Below are positions 33,901 to 46,400 of a DNA stretch of 64,000 nt, in pieces (the first letter of the stretch is position 1; each line of letters opens with the position of its first letter). The stretch lies in contig SNVD02009519.1 in assembly GCA_013180625.2 (NCBI GenBank), forward strand, positions 2,942,501-3,006,500, read 5' to 3'. Below the pieces are notes generated by a model. It ran no database searches and was not told the origin of the DNA. It saw nothing but the letters and a program-made list of their open reading frames with translations. The position numbers were made by a program, and so were the translations under genes. Origin of the DNA: Boswellia sacra (lineage: Eukaryota > Streptophyta > Magnoliopsida > Sapindales > Burseraceae).

Positions 33901-36067
33901 GTCCCTACTAGATGGAATGCGACTTATTTGATGTTAGAGAGTGCTTTACACTTCCAAAAAGCACTCGATCGTCTGGAGGAAGAGGATAGGCAATATAAAC
34001 TCTACTTTGCAGAGGACAAGAAGTTGGGGCCACCTACATCAAATGATTGGGATCAAGCCAGCTTGTTTGTTTGTTTCTTGAAGAAATAACTCTTCAGTTC
34101 AGTGCCTCGTTGACTGTGACATCACATCTTGCATTTAATGGGATATGGAGAATTCAAGGTCAATTGATGGAATTACAAAACCAGAGGACTAGTATTTTAT
34201 GTGATATGGCAAAAAACATGAAGAAGAAATTTGACAAGTATTTTGGTTCTTTTGATAGGTTTAATAAACTGTTGCTCATTGCAGTTGTGCTTGATCCAAG
34301 ATTCAAATTGAGATACTTTTCTTTTACTTGGAAGAGTTATTGGGGTGCTTCTAAGTCAGAGGAACTGATAGGAGAGCTTAAGACATTGTTATTAAACCTA
34401 TATGAAACTTACAAGTCTTTTGAAAATGTCTCTTCTAAAGAGGTGTTGCCTAAAGCCTCAAATCCGACCTCAAATCTTATCCCTACCACATCAGTGATCA
34501 GTGAAGTTGAAGTTATTGCATTAGGGTCTTGGGTTGATCCAGTTGACAAATTTATGGATAATCTAAGCCAATCGGGGACATCAAATGAAGTAGAGAATTA
34601 TTTAGGAAATGCTAATTTGTAAGGAAAGAAGGACAATTTTGATATTTTGGGTTGGTGGAGACAAAATGAAGGTAATTTTGTAGTGTTATCACGTATGGCA
34701 AAGGATATTCTAGCTATTCCTGTCTCTACTGTGGCTTCTGACTCAGCATTTAGTACTGAAGGGCGTATCCTTGATCAATTTAGGAGTTCATTAACTCCTA
34801 AAATGGTTGAATCCTTAATATGCTCTCAGAATTGGATTAGTTCGACTTTAATTGATGAAGTATTCCCTCCTATAGAGACAATAGAAGATGCTACTGGGGA
34901 TTCTATGGGGTTTTGTACATCGATTGACTCCGGTAATCATGGCTTTTAGTTATTAAATTTTGATACTATATTGTACATTTTAAATGTTATATTAACTTAT
35001 TTTGGTTTGTGGTTCTCATTGATATAGATGTTTTAAAATCAACCATAACAGCAGTTGAGCGTTTGGACACTGATTGATGAGTGGCAATTTGGTAAGTAAT
35101 GATTGATTTCAATATCTTTCTATTTTTTGAGTTTTATATAGTTAAGCATACTTATTACCTTATTAGGTTCTATAGATTTAAGTCTTATATGTATAGTTAA
35201 AAATTGATGGAATGTAGTATTGATATCATTTTCAAATTTGTTTATTTGAAGTTGGTGGAAGAGATGGTTCGTCAAATTTGTGGATGATTATAGTTTGGTT
35301 TCACTGATTTGTTTTCTTATTTTCAAATTGTTGGAGACTATGTTAGAATCTTATGCTTTCTTGGAAAGTTGGAATGTTGTAACTTGGATTTTATAATTAT
35401 GTATTGTATTTAGGACTTTATAATTTGGGGACTTGGACTCTATAATTATGTGTATTGTGTTGTATTTAGGACTTTATAGTTTGAAGTACTGGACACTTTG
35501 TGGACAAGAATTATGTGTTTCCATTTGGACAATATATTTTTGAGCCTTGGTCCCTGGAGTTTATAATTATATTTCATTGTTTTGTGGTTGAATGCTTTAC
35601 GAATTATGACATTTGATTTTAATAGCCTTCAAATGAATTGAAATTGGAAGTGCTACCTTATGATGATTTTAATGTTTTTCATGTTTTATGGGAACTTTTA
35701 TGGTAATAATTGTATTTCATAGTTGGATTGGATAGATAAAAAACTAATTATATGATGAAATAATTTAATTTCCTAGGGCCTAAGAACTTCTAAGGGATTA
35801 AATTTATGAAATGGGCCTAATTTTATACATAAAACAGTCTTTTAACTATTTGTGGGCTCAAAATAGATAATAGTGTATATTAAAAGAAAACAGTAAAAGA
35901 GGCCCAAATTGAACCCGACCAACCCGACCCGACCCGAGGGGCGGGTTGGTCATCGGTTTAGTAAGTCTAAAAACCCGACGACGGGTACAAAATTAATAAC
36001 CCGATGATGCATCGGATCGTGTCCATCGGGCCAAAACCCGACCTGACCTGACCCCCGTGCACCCCTA
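30983..36067 (+). mobile_element. hAT transposon with transposase gene, 5.1 kb
   Basis: Flanked by exact 8 bp duplications GTATTAAC (30975-30982 and 36068-36075). Ends are TAGGGGTGTGCAAAAAAA and ...CCCGTGCACCCCTA. Subterminal repeats of cccgacc/gggtcgggt are seen on both sides. The transposase gene lies on the plus strand: a leader near 31330-31431 ends in CAG|GTACTC, an intron of about 1.4 kb ends at 32843 (tttttgtag), and the coding region is 32849-34949. The gene is decayed. The 3' kilobase (34950-35900) is non-coding. Confidence 0.95.
32849..34949 (+). pseudogene. hAT transposase (BED zinc finger / RICESLEEPER type), decayed
   Basis: Encodes DNA-binding and catalysis for hAT movement. 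Domains: BED zinc finger with CTYCGKTF and H-L-ERC (about residues 35-75); the start of the RNase H-like core with TTDIWTS (33418-33438); a mid region TVDNASANEVAINYI and VPTRWNATYLMLE; and the C-terminal hATC dimerisation domain with DFDILGWW-type and VSTVASDSAFSTEGRILD motifs (34640-34850). Damage seen: TAG at 33446-33448, TAG at 33527-33529, a one-base frameshift near 33735, another near 34080, and TAA at 34620-34622. Start chosen at ATG 32849, just after the leader intron. It cannot yield a full protein from this copy. Confidence 0.93.
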
Positions 36068-36487
36068 GTATTAACTAAACTTAAATACTCTTTGTCCATT
36101 CATTAAATCCTGACTTTTTATGTATCAAAACTATTGATTTGATTTTTAAGAATCAATTTATGTATCAATTTTTAATATATATCCAACCAGAAAATGTTAC
36201 GGTAATTTATTTAATCATTCTTTTACGATCATCTATCACATTATTATGAAAATATTAAATAAAGATATAAGTACCAAAATACAAAATTACTATTATTTTA
36301 CGTTATAAAAAAAATTAAAGACAAAAAGTGATGTCAGTCGAACCCTCTTATCATACAATTAAACACTTTCTATTTTATATACTTTTTACTCATGAAAACA
36401 CACATATAAATTCAAAATTATAATTAAAAAAACCCAAATACCTTTAGTTGATTATAGTTTGTCTAAATTAAAATCCTACCATTTTAA

Positions 36488-36536
36488 CTCTATAACTCTA
36501 TTAGCTCCTTCCTCAACCATGAAATAACTATTACAG
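36488..36536 (-). pseudogene. SPPL last-exon fragment at junction 2
   Basis: About 49 bp of SPPL coding homology (tattagctccttcctcaacc... on the plus strand) abutting CPSF100 intron 2 at 36536/36537. The C-terminal codons and 3' flank were deleted in this copy. Confidence 0.8.
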
Positions 36537-36580
36537 AATTGTAGCAGAAGAGATGAGATGAGAATACGTGTGGAAATTAC

Positions 36581-36746
36581 CTGGCACCCAAGGTACTGAT
36601 CGTACATAGTGAGAAGACCTAATCTGTAGACTGGTTGTGTAGAAAAAACCAGAGCGAAGAGGTCGAGTTGCTTTATAGCATTGGAGAGAGCGCCAAGGTG
36701 GAGTGTATCTGGATGAGAAAGCACGGCGTCGACGGTCGAGGCTATC
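36581..36746 (-). pseudogene. CPSF100 exon 2 fragment, copy C
   Basis: 166 bp with one codon missing relative to the original (LLSHPD becomes LSHPD). The frame is otherwise open (STVDAVLSHPDTLHLGAL...VYRLGLLTMYDQYLG), with intact AG and GT borders. It is separated from its exon 1 (48051-48199) by the 11.2 kb hAT/MULE insertion in intron 1. Confidence 0.9.
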
Positions 36747-36850
36747 CTGAATGACAACGAACAAGTGGTTAGTCGTGAATAGGGATGACAAAAAAATCCA
36801 GAGGATGCGAGTACCCGAATTTTTCGGGTGAAATTTTACCCGTATTTGCA

Positions 36851-38190
36851 GGAAAAAATTGAGAAAATAGACATGATTTGGGGCCCTTGTTGAAATTTAG
36901 ATACATCCTGAAAACTTTTCGTGTCATAGACACTTTCTTGACAAAAAGACTCAAATGCCCTTATATAATCAATTTTTTCTCAAAACCTTATTAATTCCCT
37001 CTTCCGACAAAAATAAAGAAAGTAAGTAAACGAAACAAAGAATAAAGAAACCAGTCACTCCTCCATACACTTCACTGTCTGAAACAACTTTAACAGTTGA
37101 AGCTCAGCAAATCTGATAAGAACAACTTTCCTTAATCTCTCTCTAAATGGCATGAAAATTTCATTAGGTTGTATGTTTTCGTTATTTATCATTTTGGTAA
37201 CTGTCAACCGAATTATATAGCTTAAATATGAAATATGTATGTGAACTAAGGTTAGAGATAGTGCCGTTTTTGTGAAAATTTGCTAGAAATTGACAATCGT
37301 TGTGAGAAAATCTGGTATCGCTATCAACGGATGAAGAAGATGAGATTTGTCGAGCGTCGTCGAGTGTCAAGCGGTATTGTCGGATTGAATCTCGACATGT
37401 CAGATGGTAATGTCGAGTGTCTAGGCGTTGTGTCGATTCTAGGTTCGAGTGTCGAGCATTCGAGTTTCGTCGAGCGTCTAGTGGAGTAACGAACTTGACA
37501 AAAGTCGGATGCAAATTTTGTCGAGTTCGTGTGTCGAGTGTCTAGAGTCGAGCTTCCATCCGACATCTGGAGGATACGTGAAAACTGACTTATAAATGTC
37601 TCGAACCATGTATGTCGAGTATCATCGAGAGTCGTTAGTAGAGCGTCGAGACTCGTGTGTCGAGTGTTTGAGTTTGTGCGTCGAGTGGAGTGTCGAATGT
37701 GTCGGTTGTCAAATGTAAATTTAGTCGAATTCATGTGTTGAGTATGTGCATCGCGTCGGACGAGCGTCGGTCGTTGTGCGTCATGTGTCGAGTGTCATCG
37801 AGCGTTTAGGCAGAAATGTCGTTTTTGTGCCTTTTGTACACAATTTTGTAATGATTTATTGTCCACGGACCTTATATGGTATGTATCTATTATGCAAGAA
37901 ATGGAAACTTTACGCATGCTTATTATATACAATGGTTCTTGGACTATACAAGAGAACGATGGTTATTTGTACACCGGTAGGAGGGCGAAGCCATTGATAA
38001 TTTGTAGGTGTACTACCTAGAATGACTTTGTTGACTGTATTAGTATTGAAATGGGTTGGGATCTTCGTAAGCATAAAATGAGTTTAGGGGTTTAATTTCC
38101 TTTTAAGGGTGTTCCGCCAATGCGGACTCCTATTGAGACTAACAAAGATGTTTGTTTCTTTATACAACATTGTTCGGAGGACCAACAGTC
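36851..38190 (+). repeat. Left TIR of the Ulp1-MULE, including a transposase exon copy
   Basis: Pairs inversely with about 46196-47348. It includes the outer terminus, a tcgagtgtcgag-rich block (37340-37800) and, at about 37975-38190, a plus-strand copy of the transposase N terminus (GMGWDLRKH- and DVCFFIQHC-type codons). The copy is broken by a stop in the ttaggggtttaat stretch. Confidence 0.8.
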
Positions 38191-38662
38191 ATATACACAA
38201 AGTGCACTCACCTCCAGTATACCGTAAAAATGTATACAATAGGAAAACATGAGAAACATGTATGTACTAATACAACCGAAAAAATATGTATTTATAAGTT
38301 TTCGTACCACTATACATGGAAACCATGTGCGACTATACCAAAAAATGTCACTATACAATAATGTGTAAATATCCACAAACTATCCAATGAAGTGTAACTA
38401 AACATTATGCAATGCAAGGTGATATCCTGGTACAATCATGCTGAGCTGCTACTCAACCTCCGCTAAATCAACGTTGGTATGCCCAATGGTGGTCGTAACA
38501 TCCGCTGACACAATATCGCAGTCCCGATAATGGCCGTAACATCAACAGGCACAAGATCAGTAGGAGCTATGAAGGCCCCGACCTCAGAGGACGCCGTGAC
38601 AGTCGTGGCAGCCTCTGTGTCTGTAGATGAAGGCGATTGACCCAAAGTTGTACCACCATTCT

Positions 38663-41600
38663 CTACCGCAAGCATTCATCTGTGAATGCCTTAATAGCTG
38701 TCAGTGGAATGCCCCTCGCTAGGAACTCGATGTACTTCAAATAGTACATGCTGCATGCTCCTCCCCTAGGCTCTTGCTGTGGCACCTAGCTCTCGTCCTT
38801 GATACGCATAATGCCGTATGGGGTTGCGGAATAGTCAGGAATACCGTAAACATCTATTGGCACCATACGGAGTATCAGCTCAGCAAGGCACCAGACTGTC
38901 TCTCTAACTGTGTTTGTGGAAGTATGCGTAACAGCTCAGTTGTATATGACAACGTGACGACGATTCAATTCCACCTCAGCTGCCACCCAATAATTGTCGC
39001 CGATGTTAACAGGGAGATAGAGCTGAAAAGGAAATTGACAACATGGAAATCAATCACAACATTTCAAATAAAATGGCACATACTAACTCTGCGAATATAA
39101 ATGTTCTCACCCTGTCCACTTCGACCCATGGTCTTCCAACGAGGGGCAACTCTCCCAGGACAAACTGGACAATTTCATCCTTATCCACCTAGTTAATGTC
39201 AACCAGTCTGTCTAAGTATTATTCTCACAACGACTTCACGTTTAACTGCAAGTTCATGAGTTTGGTTAGTGCATTGAATGAATCAGAAATTACCTTTAAA
39301 TTCAGATGTTTATGAAATACGTACCCAAAAAGTGGTGTCCAGGAAAGCAAACCTCTGGACACCAAGTTTGGCCATAGTGCGAGCTCTGCAGCGTAGCATC
39401 CACAGGTAGTTATCCATGTGCTGAATACAGTAATAGCTATCAATATTAATTCCAAATGTATATCGCAAAATTGAACAGCAGGAGATGGACTTAAACTATC
39501 TCAGATGCAAGCCACTCTAACGGCCTCAGCAGCGTCTTGAAGAACTGACGATCAGCGCTGCAGACGCCCAAATCAATATCACCCTTAACGTCCCCTAGCC
39601 ATGCATCGAATGCATCGACATTAGCAGTTGCTAGGTGGGCACATAGATCAAAAAGTGGAACCCGAGTCCACAAGATGACACCACTGCTTGCATCCACTGA
39701 TGGCTACTGATATGGTCTCTCTGCTGGCTGAGCAACCGGGGCCTCAGATTTAAACAGGTTCTGTTGGCTGCTGACCTTCACCGTCATCAGTCGAACCTCC
39801 GTCGGAATCTTCATCTGAATCCTGAAATACAGCAAACTTCAACGTCAGATTAAGCGTGGAAATCACATAATTTGTTTTGTAAATATTGTAACGTACCGTG
39901 TCAGATCCGAAATGGCCACCCAGGTGCACAACAGCCTTACGCAGAAGAACTATCTCCTCCCGCATTTTCTTGTTCTCCGCCCGTAACAATGCAAGCTCAC
40001 ACAGAATTGTGCTCTGGAACTGATCATGGACCGGCTGCACCTATATGTCATTATTAACTAGAGCCTTCATAAACCAATGGAGCAGCAAATGTAAACGGAT
40101 AAGAATATGAATGTAAATTCATATTACATACCTGCGAGCTTGGAGGAACATCGTGACAGGAGGGGAATTATCACAGTAGGTGGTCGCACGACCCGACGTT
40201 AGAATCAAATCTCCTGGATGTCCATAGGTATAGAACGGCTCTGGCGCAGGACTGAAGGAGGTACTGCCTCTATCCACGTCTACCCCTACGTCAGTACTGG
40301 CTGTGTCTCTTGCTGGCTCCACATCAGATCTAATAGGAGAACTATGACCAGCAGCAGGTGGAGCTACTAGCTCCACACCAGGTCTAACAGGGTAACTACG
40401 ACCAGTAGGAGGCGGAGCTGCTAGCTCCATATTAGGTGTAACAGGGGAACTAGACCAGCAGGAGGTGAAGCCGATGGACTCTCTGTTGAAAGTGGCTCAA
40501 TGCTCTCAATGGGCAATAATGGAGCATCCACAGCTGTTGCCCAAGCCACATGTGCACCTCTTGGGATGCCAACTACATCAGTGAGCCTTATATACCACTG
40601 TGTCGGCTGCTCCTCCTTAGACGGCTCCAGAAGGACGAGTGGACGAGCCTGCATCAACAAATAATCCATCATATTAAACAGTGATTCGGTGTGAACAAAA
40701 ACAAGAAAAGTTCATAAGCTAGGGGAACCATACGTACCAGCCTCCTAACCTCCAAGACATCATATTTGACTATGTGCTCGGACGAGGTCTTCATTGTCCC
40801 CCACTTCAACAACCGCAGTATCCTCCTCTCATAGTCCTTGCCCACTTGCCCAAAAGTCACGCCAATGTACGGCACGGCCTCGTACAACCAAACCTTTATA
40901 ACATAAAGGTTATTTAGTGACACTATGTATTGAAATTTGAACTCCACAGAAAATAATAAACACGTTAAAATACATGTTTTGCAGTATGTACCTGAATGGC
41001 GTAAGGGCACCCTTTTAAGTTATATCTCTCTACCTGCTTCGTCTTCACTTGGGCTCACTTCTTGTATTTTTCTAACCTCCCGACCAAAGCGTTCTTCATT
41101 CCTTTAAGTGTCTTATCAAAGGACACCGAACCCCATGAATAATTATTAAAATTATCCAGTGTGTTGACAAAATTCAACCACACACGGGAGACAAGTCGGC
41201 GTCGATCCCGTGCCATAAAAAAATGCTCCAGCACGTAGTACAATGCCAGCTTCACAACATCATGGTCTGGCATACGAGACACATTCAAATGCTGAAGTCT
41301 CTCATAGAAATCATTAAGCTCCATGTCCTGGCCATCGAAGTACGTATCCAACAAAAGACATGGATTCAACACAGTTAGTATTGGTGGTACTGTGGAAGCA
41401 AATCTTAATTCGGTAACCAAACCAAACTCGTGGCAGAAAAACGAATCAGTCTTCCTAGAAGAAAGGAAAAAATAAACATAAGATGACAATAATGGTAACA
41501 AAAAAATAACTATAAATACCATATGCTCAAAAATAAGATTTTATAACTACATTGTAGTTCAAAACCATATTTTTACCTTGATAAGGAACCACATCTCTTG

Positions 41601-41855
41601 ATCGTACCCTATAGTGTTAACCTCCCACAGAAGCACATTGTGCACCAACTGAGATGGAAAGGACAGCTGACGGATGTCTAGGATAAATCTAAAACATGTA
41701 TCACGAAACATGTCTTTTTGCCTCGCCGTCAACGTCGCTTGAATCCATTCTATACAGTCTAAACTTGCCAAGTTTGTGATCACCGCATGGTAGTGCTCAT
41801 CATATGGTGTCTTCAGGATGAAGGACAGTCCAAATTCACTCGCCATTTGCTTCAA
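38663..41855 (-). pseudogene. DUF1985 / Ulp1-type (C48) cysteine protease gene of the MULE, broken
   Basis: Large spliced gene typical of Ulp1-carrying MULEs. The exon at 41855-41577 starts MKQMASEFGLSF and carries EWIQATLTARQKDMF (DUF1985). The next exon, from 41454, holds the HEFGLVTELRF and LEHFFMARDRRRLVSRVW blocks, then TGA at 41055-41057. Further exons hold VWLYEAVPYIGVTFGQVGKDY (about 40895), a Pro-rich linker, and a coiled coil near 39960 (RAENKKMREEIVLLRKAV). The terminal exon 39022-38663 is the protease core: 120 codons in one frame with two internal stops. There the expected catalytic HW reads NYW, the following Asp position is Asn, and the Cys region reads GACSMYYLKYIEFL. Ulp1 proteases remove SUMO; this copy cannot be active. 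Exact splice joins are uncertain. Confidence 0.8.
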
Positions 41856-41887
41856 CCTGCAAATACAATGCCGTTATAGTTAAATAT

Positions 41888-42590
41888 TAGGGGTGGCAAT
41901 TTTCGACACGACACGGGTTTAAACAGGTTTGGGTTTTGGCATATTCGTGTTCGTGTCGAAAATGTCAACCCGTTTAATAATCATGTCATGTTCGGGTTGA
42001 CAGTCTCTAATACGCGAACACGATTGTGACACGAACACGATTATGACACGAGTAACACGAATACATATTATACACGATAACACGAATATTGACACGAACA
42101 CGATTATGACACGAGTAACACGAATTATACGAATACATATTATACACGATTGACATGATAACACGATTAACACGAATATTGACACGATTACATATTAAAT
42201 TTAAAAATACTTAACTTTTTAGACATTTTAGTCCCTACATGTATCCAAATTTTAAAATAAAAAAGAATTTTAAAAACCTAATAAATTTTAAAACTTAGGA
42301 TATTTTTGTCATTTAACAAAGTTCGAAATCTAATTATGTAACGTGTCACAATCGTGTCAATCGGGTCGTGTCAATAATGTAAACGTGTCTTAATCGTGTT
42401 AGACGGGTAGTGTTCGTGTCCAACACGATTACGACCTGTTTATTATTCGTCTTAGCGTGTCGTATCGTGTTCGTGTCGTGTCATAGTGACACGAATAATA
42501 AACGGGTCGTGTTCGTGTTATGTTAATATTTATCTTGTCACAGCTCGACACGACACGAACATGACCCGCGAACACGAATTGCCACCCCTA
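41888..42590. mobile_element. hAT MITE nested in the MULE, 703 bp
   Basis: Exact 8 bp duplications TTAAATAT (41880-41887 and 42591-42598). Ends TAGGGGTGGCAATTTTCG and ...CGAATTGCCACCCCTA form a near-perfect inverted repeat. The interior is full of acacgaacacgattatgac-type repeats in both halves. No coding sequence. Confidence 0.93.
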
Positions 42591-42659
42591 TTAAATATGA
42601 TGCAAAAAGGTAAAAAAAAAACAGAGCTAAAATAAGCAAACTGCTAAAACGCTCTACAC

Positions 42660-43420
42660 AACTCCACACGACTCGACACTCCTTGTGTCAAGTTTCGAGT
42701 TGTCTCCAGAAAAATCCGACACTCTTCATTGTCTACCTCGCGATGAAACCAGTCGGTTTTCACAGTTTCCATACACATCAAACCACAAAAATCACATAAT
42801 AACACTAATCCGACAGAAACTCAAATCCCGAATTAAGATTCCCTAAAACCTAAATCAAATCTAACGAAACAAAAAACAACCAAAACTAAAACAACAAAAA
42901 ATCTGACAAATAAACGTACCTAAGTGTCATTGGGGGCTTCTCTCTACGTCCTCTTGCTTCTATCCTCAGCCGATACTCGTGTCGGTTTGCGTTTTGAGAG
43001 TTGTTGAGGGGTTTCAAAAATATTTGTGTAAAGCGGGAAATGAGGGTCGAGTGTCAAGGTTGTGTCGGATCGAATCTCGACATGTCGGATGGTAGTGTCG
43101 AGTGTCTAGGCGTTGTGTCGAGTCTAGGTTCGAGTGTCGTGTTAGTGTGTCGAGTTGAGCACCGAACGTGACGAGTGTTGGATGCAAATTTTATCGAGTT
43201 CGTGTGTCGAGTATATGTGTCGTGTTAGTCGAGCGTCGATTGTTGTGCGTCGCGTGTCGAGTTATTTGTCGAGTGTCGAGTGTCGAGGGTTGAGTGTCGT
43301 CGAGCGTTTGGACAGAACATTCGTTTTTATAACTTTTGTAAGCAAATTCATAACGATTTTTTGTCCACGGACCTTATATGATATGTCTCCATCATGCAGG
43401 AAATAGAAACTTTATGCATA
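42660..43420. repeat. Internal TIR-like segment of the Ulp1-MULE
   Basis: 42660-43020 matches the inner right TIR of the derivative at 24360-24720 (cgtacctaagtgtcattggg, gatactcgtgtcggtttgcg) but lacks the outer end. At about 43025 it passes directly into left-TIR-type sequence (gggtcgagtgtcaaggttgt) running to about 43420. Two truncated TIRs thus meet head to tail inside the element, which marks a rearrangement between two family members. Confidence 0.65.
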
Positions 43421-43706
43421 CTTATTGTATACAATTAGTCATTTGACTGTACGTCAGATACGAATATTTAGTTTAATGACAACGTATATTAAGTCGTGTT
43501 TAATACATTAATGTTTCATACAAATGACAACGTACATGAATGAATGTTTCATACATGAATGTTTTATACAATAACAAAATCACATACATGATAGTTATTA
43601 ATTTGAACAAGACACAAATTCGAATAAAAAAATTAGACTATGTCACTTACATCAAACGAATACTATTACAAGGACAAAATAACTCGTTCCCTTCATTTGG
43701 TATACA

Positions 43707-46400
43707 TCATCCCCTGTCGTAAAGTGGAATTGGGTTTCGGCAAGTTTGACGATTGTGCCCGGCACTTCCACAGCGCCAACAATTTCGAGACGAGCTAGAC
43801 TCACCGACAGAAGGGATTCGATTCTTTCGAGGATGACCGGCTAGTCTCCTTATGATTGGCGGTAGAATCACTCTACTGCGAACCTCCTCAGGAACCACCC
43901 AATCCTCAGTAACTCCAACAGGAACAACTGGGAGAGCATATGCATGTAGTAATGTTTCAGTCGTATACCAATGGGCACAATAATCATGGCACGTCAGTAG
44001 ATTCATATATTTGCATACAGCTAATACATGTGCACACGAAAGCTGGTCAAGATCAAACACCCAGCACGTGCATGTACGAGCGTGCATGTCAACAATGCTA
44101 ACACGGTTGTTGCCTCTAACCTCATACATAGTAAGAGATATACCACTAACCATCATACGTTCTCCTTCCTTTAAACGCTCCTCCATCAACTTGTTAACCC
44201 AGGGCGAGAGATGTGATTCTGAGTTAGCAAATAGCTGTCGACGCTCGTAGAACCATTTCTGTAAGTTGGCCCAAAAATAATCAGCTAACAATGTCATCGG
44301 GAGGAATCGATGGTGTCGCATGCAGCTGTCCATCGACTCAGCTATATTTGTTGTCATTATGTTATACCGTCGACCATGAAACTGTGAACGTGTCATTTCT
44401 CAACTCCAATCTCTCGAAGATAAGTTACTGCTGCTGGCATATGTGATTCAATTTGTCGCATATGATAGTTGAAATCAGCACAATGATATGTCCTTAAAGC
44501 TCGGTAGTATAATTCCAACAAAATCTTGTCCTTGAACATTGCCTTCAAGTTACCCCTCAGATGATGAGTATACAATCCATGCAGTGCATAAGAAAAACTG
44601 CTAAAACAACGCGTTCAAGATCTCGGACATTTTGTATAACATGATCACGCAACTGTCTCATGAACCAATTCCACGAGTCATCATTTTCAGAATGCCCAAT
44701 TCCAAATGCCAAGGGGTATATTTGTTTATTTCCATCCATACAAGAAGCCAAAAACATTGTACCTCTATATTTCCCTTTCAAAAAAGAACCATCAACTGCG
44801 ATAACTGGCCTAATTGATGATGTAAATCTAGCAATAGAAGTCCTCATACTCATGAAAAAGAATCTAAAATGGTTGTCGTCATCAGTTTCTAACGACATTT
44901 TGGTCCCCGAGTTTGCTTTATCAATCATGTACATATACTGGGGGAGTAGTGTGAATGATTCCTTATGAGATCCATGAAGTTCTCGTAAAGCTGTCTCCTT
45001 TGCCCTTCATGCCTTGTTGTATGTGATATTAACACCCAATGACTCCTGAACATCAGACATAATATCCTTTGGACGATATATTCTCGATGCCTCAACGAAT
45101 TTGCTCGTAATATGTTTGCCAATGACATATGCAATTACCTGTTTGTGAATTGGGTGAAGTCCGGCTCCGGAGCATGTGTGGTGGTTCTTATACTTTTTTA
45201 CTTGGAAGAAATGTGAGTCAGCTACCTTTATGGCACGTAAACGCCATTTACAAGATTCAGCACGGCAGACAACCTCAAACCTTGTTGCATTAGAGTTCCT
45301 CACCTTGAATTGAAAGTTCTGTCTTAATGCTAAAATCGATAACTTCTCATGAAGCTCCGTTTTGCTGTTAAACATCTGCCTAACCCCAACCTCAATCCCG
45401 TCAACTACAAACGATGAGGCATCATCGCCATCTGTGGATGATGAATGCATAATAGGTAGCATCCACCTGAATGTGTTAGCCCGACAGCTGTCATTCTCAG
45501 AGCCCAAATTACCTTCTTTATGTCTACGATTTGCATCCACTCTCGGCTCATTATTCGACACCAGATCTTGCTGATGTCTATATACTGGAGGAGTAGGTGT
45601 GGAGTGAATTGGAGAAGGCATGGTAAACGGTACATCCTGGTTCACATCATTCAAGATCTCATTCTGTTCATCATTATCAAAATGTGAACCGTCTACATCC
45701 TGGCCATCGACAACAAAATCATCTAAACCCTCAACATCATTCTCAATAGGAATAGTGCAATCATCATTTTCATCGTCAACATGCGCACTAACATCATCAT
45801 TACCATCATCATTATCTTCGTAATCTTAATCACCACCATCATCATCATTAACATCATCACTATTACCTAGGCTCTCAAACTCTCTAATGCTGTCAAGATG
45901 ACGTACCAATCTCGATGGCATCGACGGAGGTACCCCTTCTTCATTTTCAAATAACACCCCAACCCCAACTGACTCATACCCTGCATGCCCTGAATACTGC
46001 TCAAACTCAATGCCAACGTCATTATTCAATTGTGGTTGTGCACAAACAGGAGTAGACTCACTTAATTGGTTGCTTCCACTTGCTGAACGAAATAAAGAGG
46101 GATGAGAAGATCTTTGTCGCCTACGTACTGCATCGGATCGTGACCTCTGTCTTTGCTTCTCCCTATCTTCAAGTTTGACAATTAATGGTGTATATGATTA
46201 TTGGTCCTCCAAACAATATTGTATAAAAAAAAAAACATCATCATCAGTCTCAATACGAATCGGTATTGGCAGAACACCCTTACAAGCAAATTGAACCTCT
46301 AAGCTCATGTTATACTTACGAAGATCCCAACCCATTTTAGTACTAATACAGTCAACCAACTCATTATAGATAACACACCTACGAATTATCAATGGCGCCG
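43707..46400 (-). pseudogene. MURA-type Mutator transposase, multiply disrupted
   Basis: Order on the minus strand: N-terminal PLIIRR...MGWDLRKYNMSLEVQF block (46395-46200); acidic linker; MuDR DNA-binding region VGVRQMFNSKTELHEKLSIL with C-K-W and NHHTC (45400-45150); the start of the DDE core VIAVDGSFLKGKYRG (about 44805) and WNWFMRQLRDH; a HLRGNLKAMF helix (44560); SWIM zinc finger CTCWVFDLDQLSCAHVLAVC (44073-44014); and CCHC knuckle CWRCGSAGHNRQTC (43771-43730). Damage: stops near 46198, 45826 and 45007; a frameshift in a T run near 44596; a one-base loss near 44394. The segment between VRDLE and VLAVF also appears to lack the usual SDRH block with the second catalytic Asp. Not functional. 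Confidence 0.88.

Larger units (their letters stand above)
29507..36536. repeat. Tandem duplication unit, copy B
   Basis: Second copy. Native pieces are 29507-30125, 30836-30982 and 36068-36536. Insertions are hAT elements at 30126-30835 and 30983-36067. The join at 29506/29507 passes from SPPL last-exon sequence (...ataacaattacag) straight into CPSF100 intron 2 (aaatgtagcagaag). Relative to copy A this copy has lost roughly 0.5-0.6 kb of SPPL 3' flank: at about 36485 the sequence jumps from aaaatcctacca to the SPPL exon remnant. Confidence 0.85.

Noticed and set aside
41919..42185. 88-codon frame with VTRVIIVFVS-type repeats
   Set aside because: It is translation of the acacgaacacgatt repeats of the hAT MITE, not a gene.
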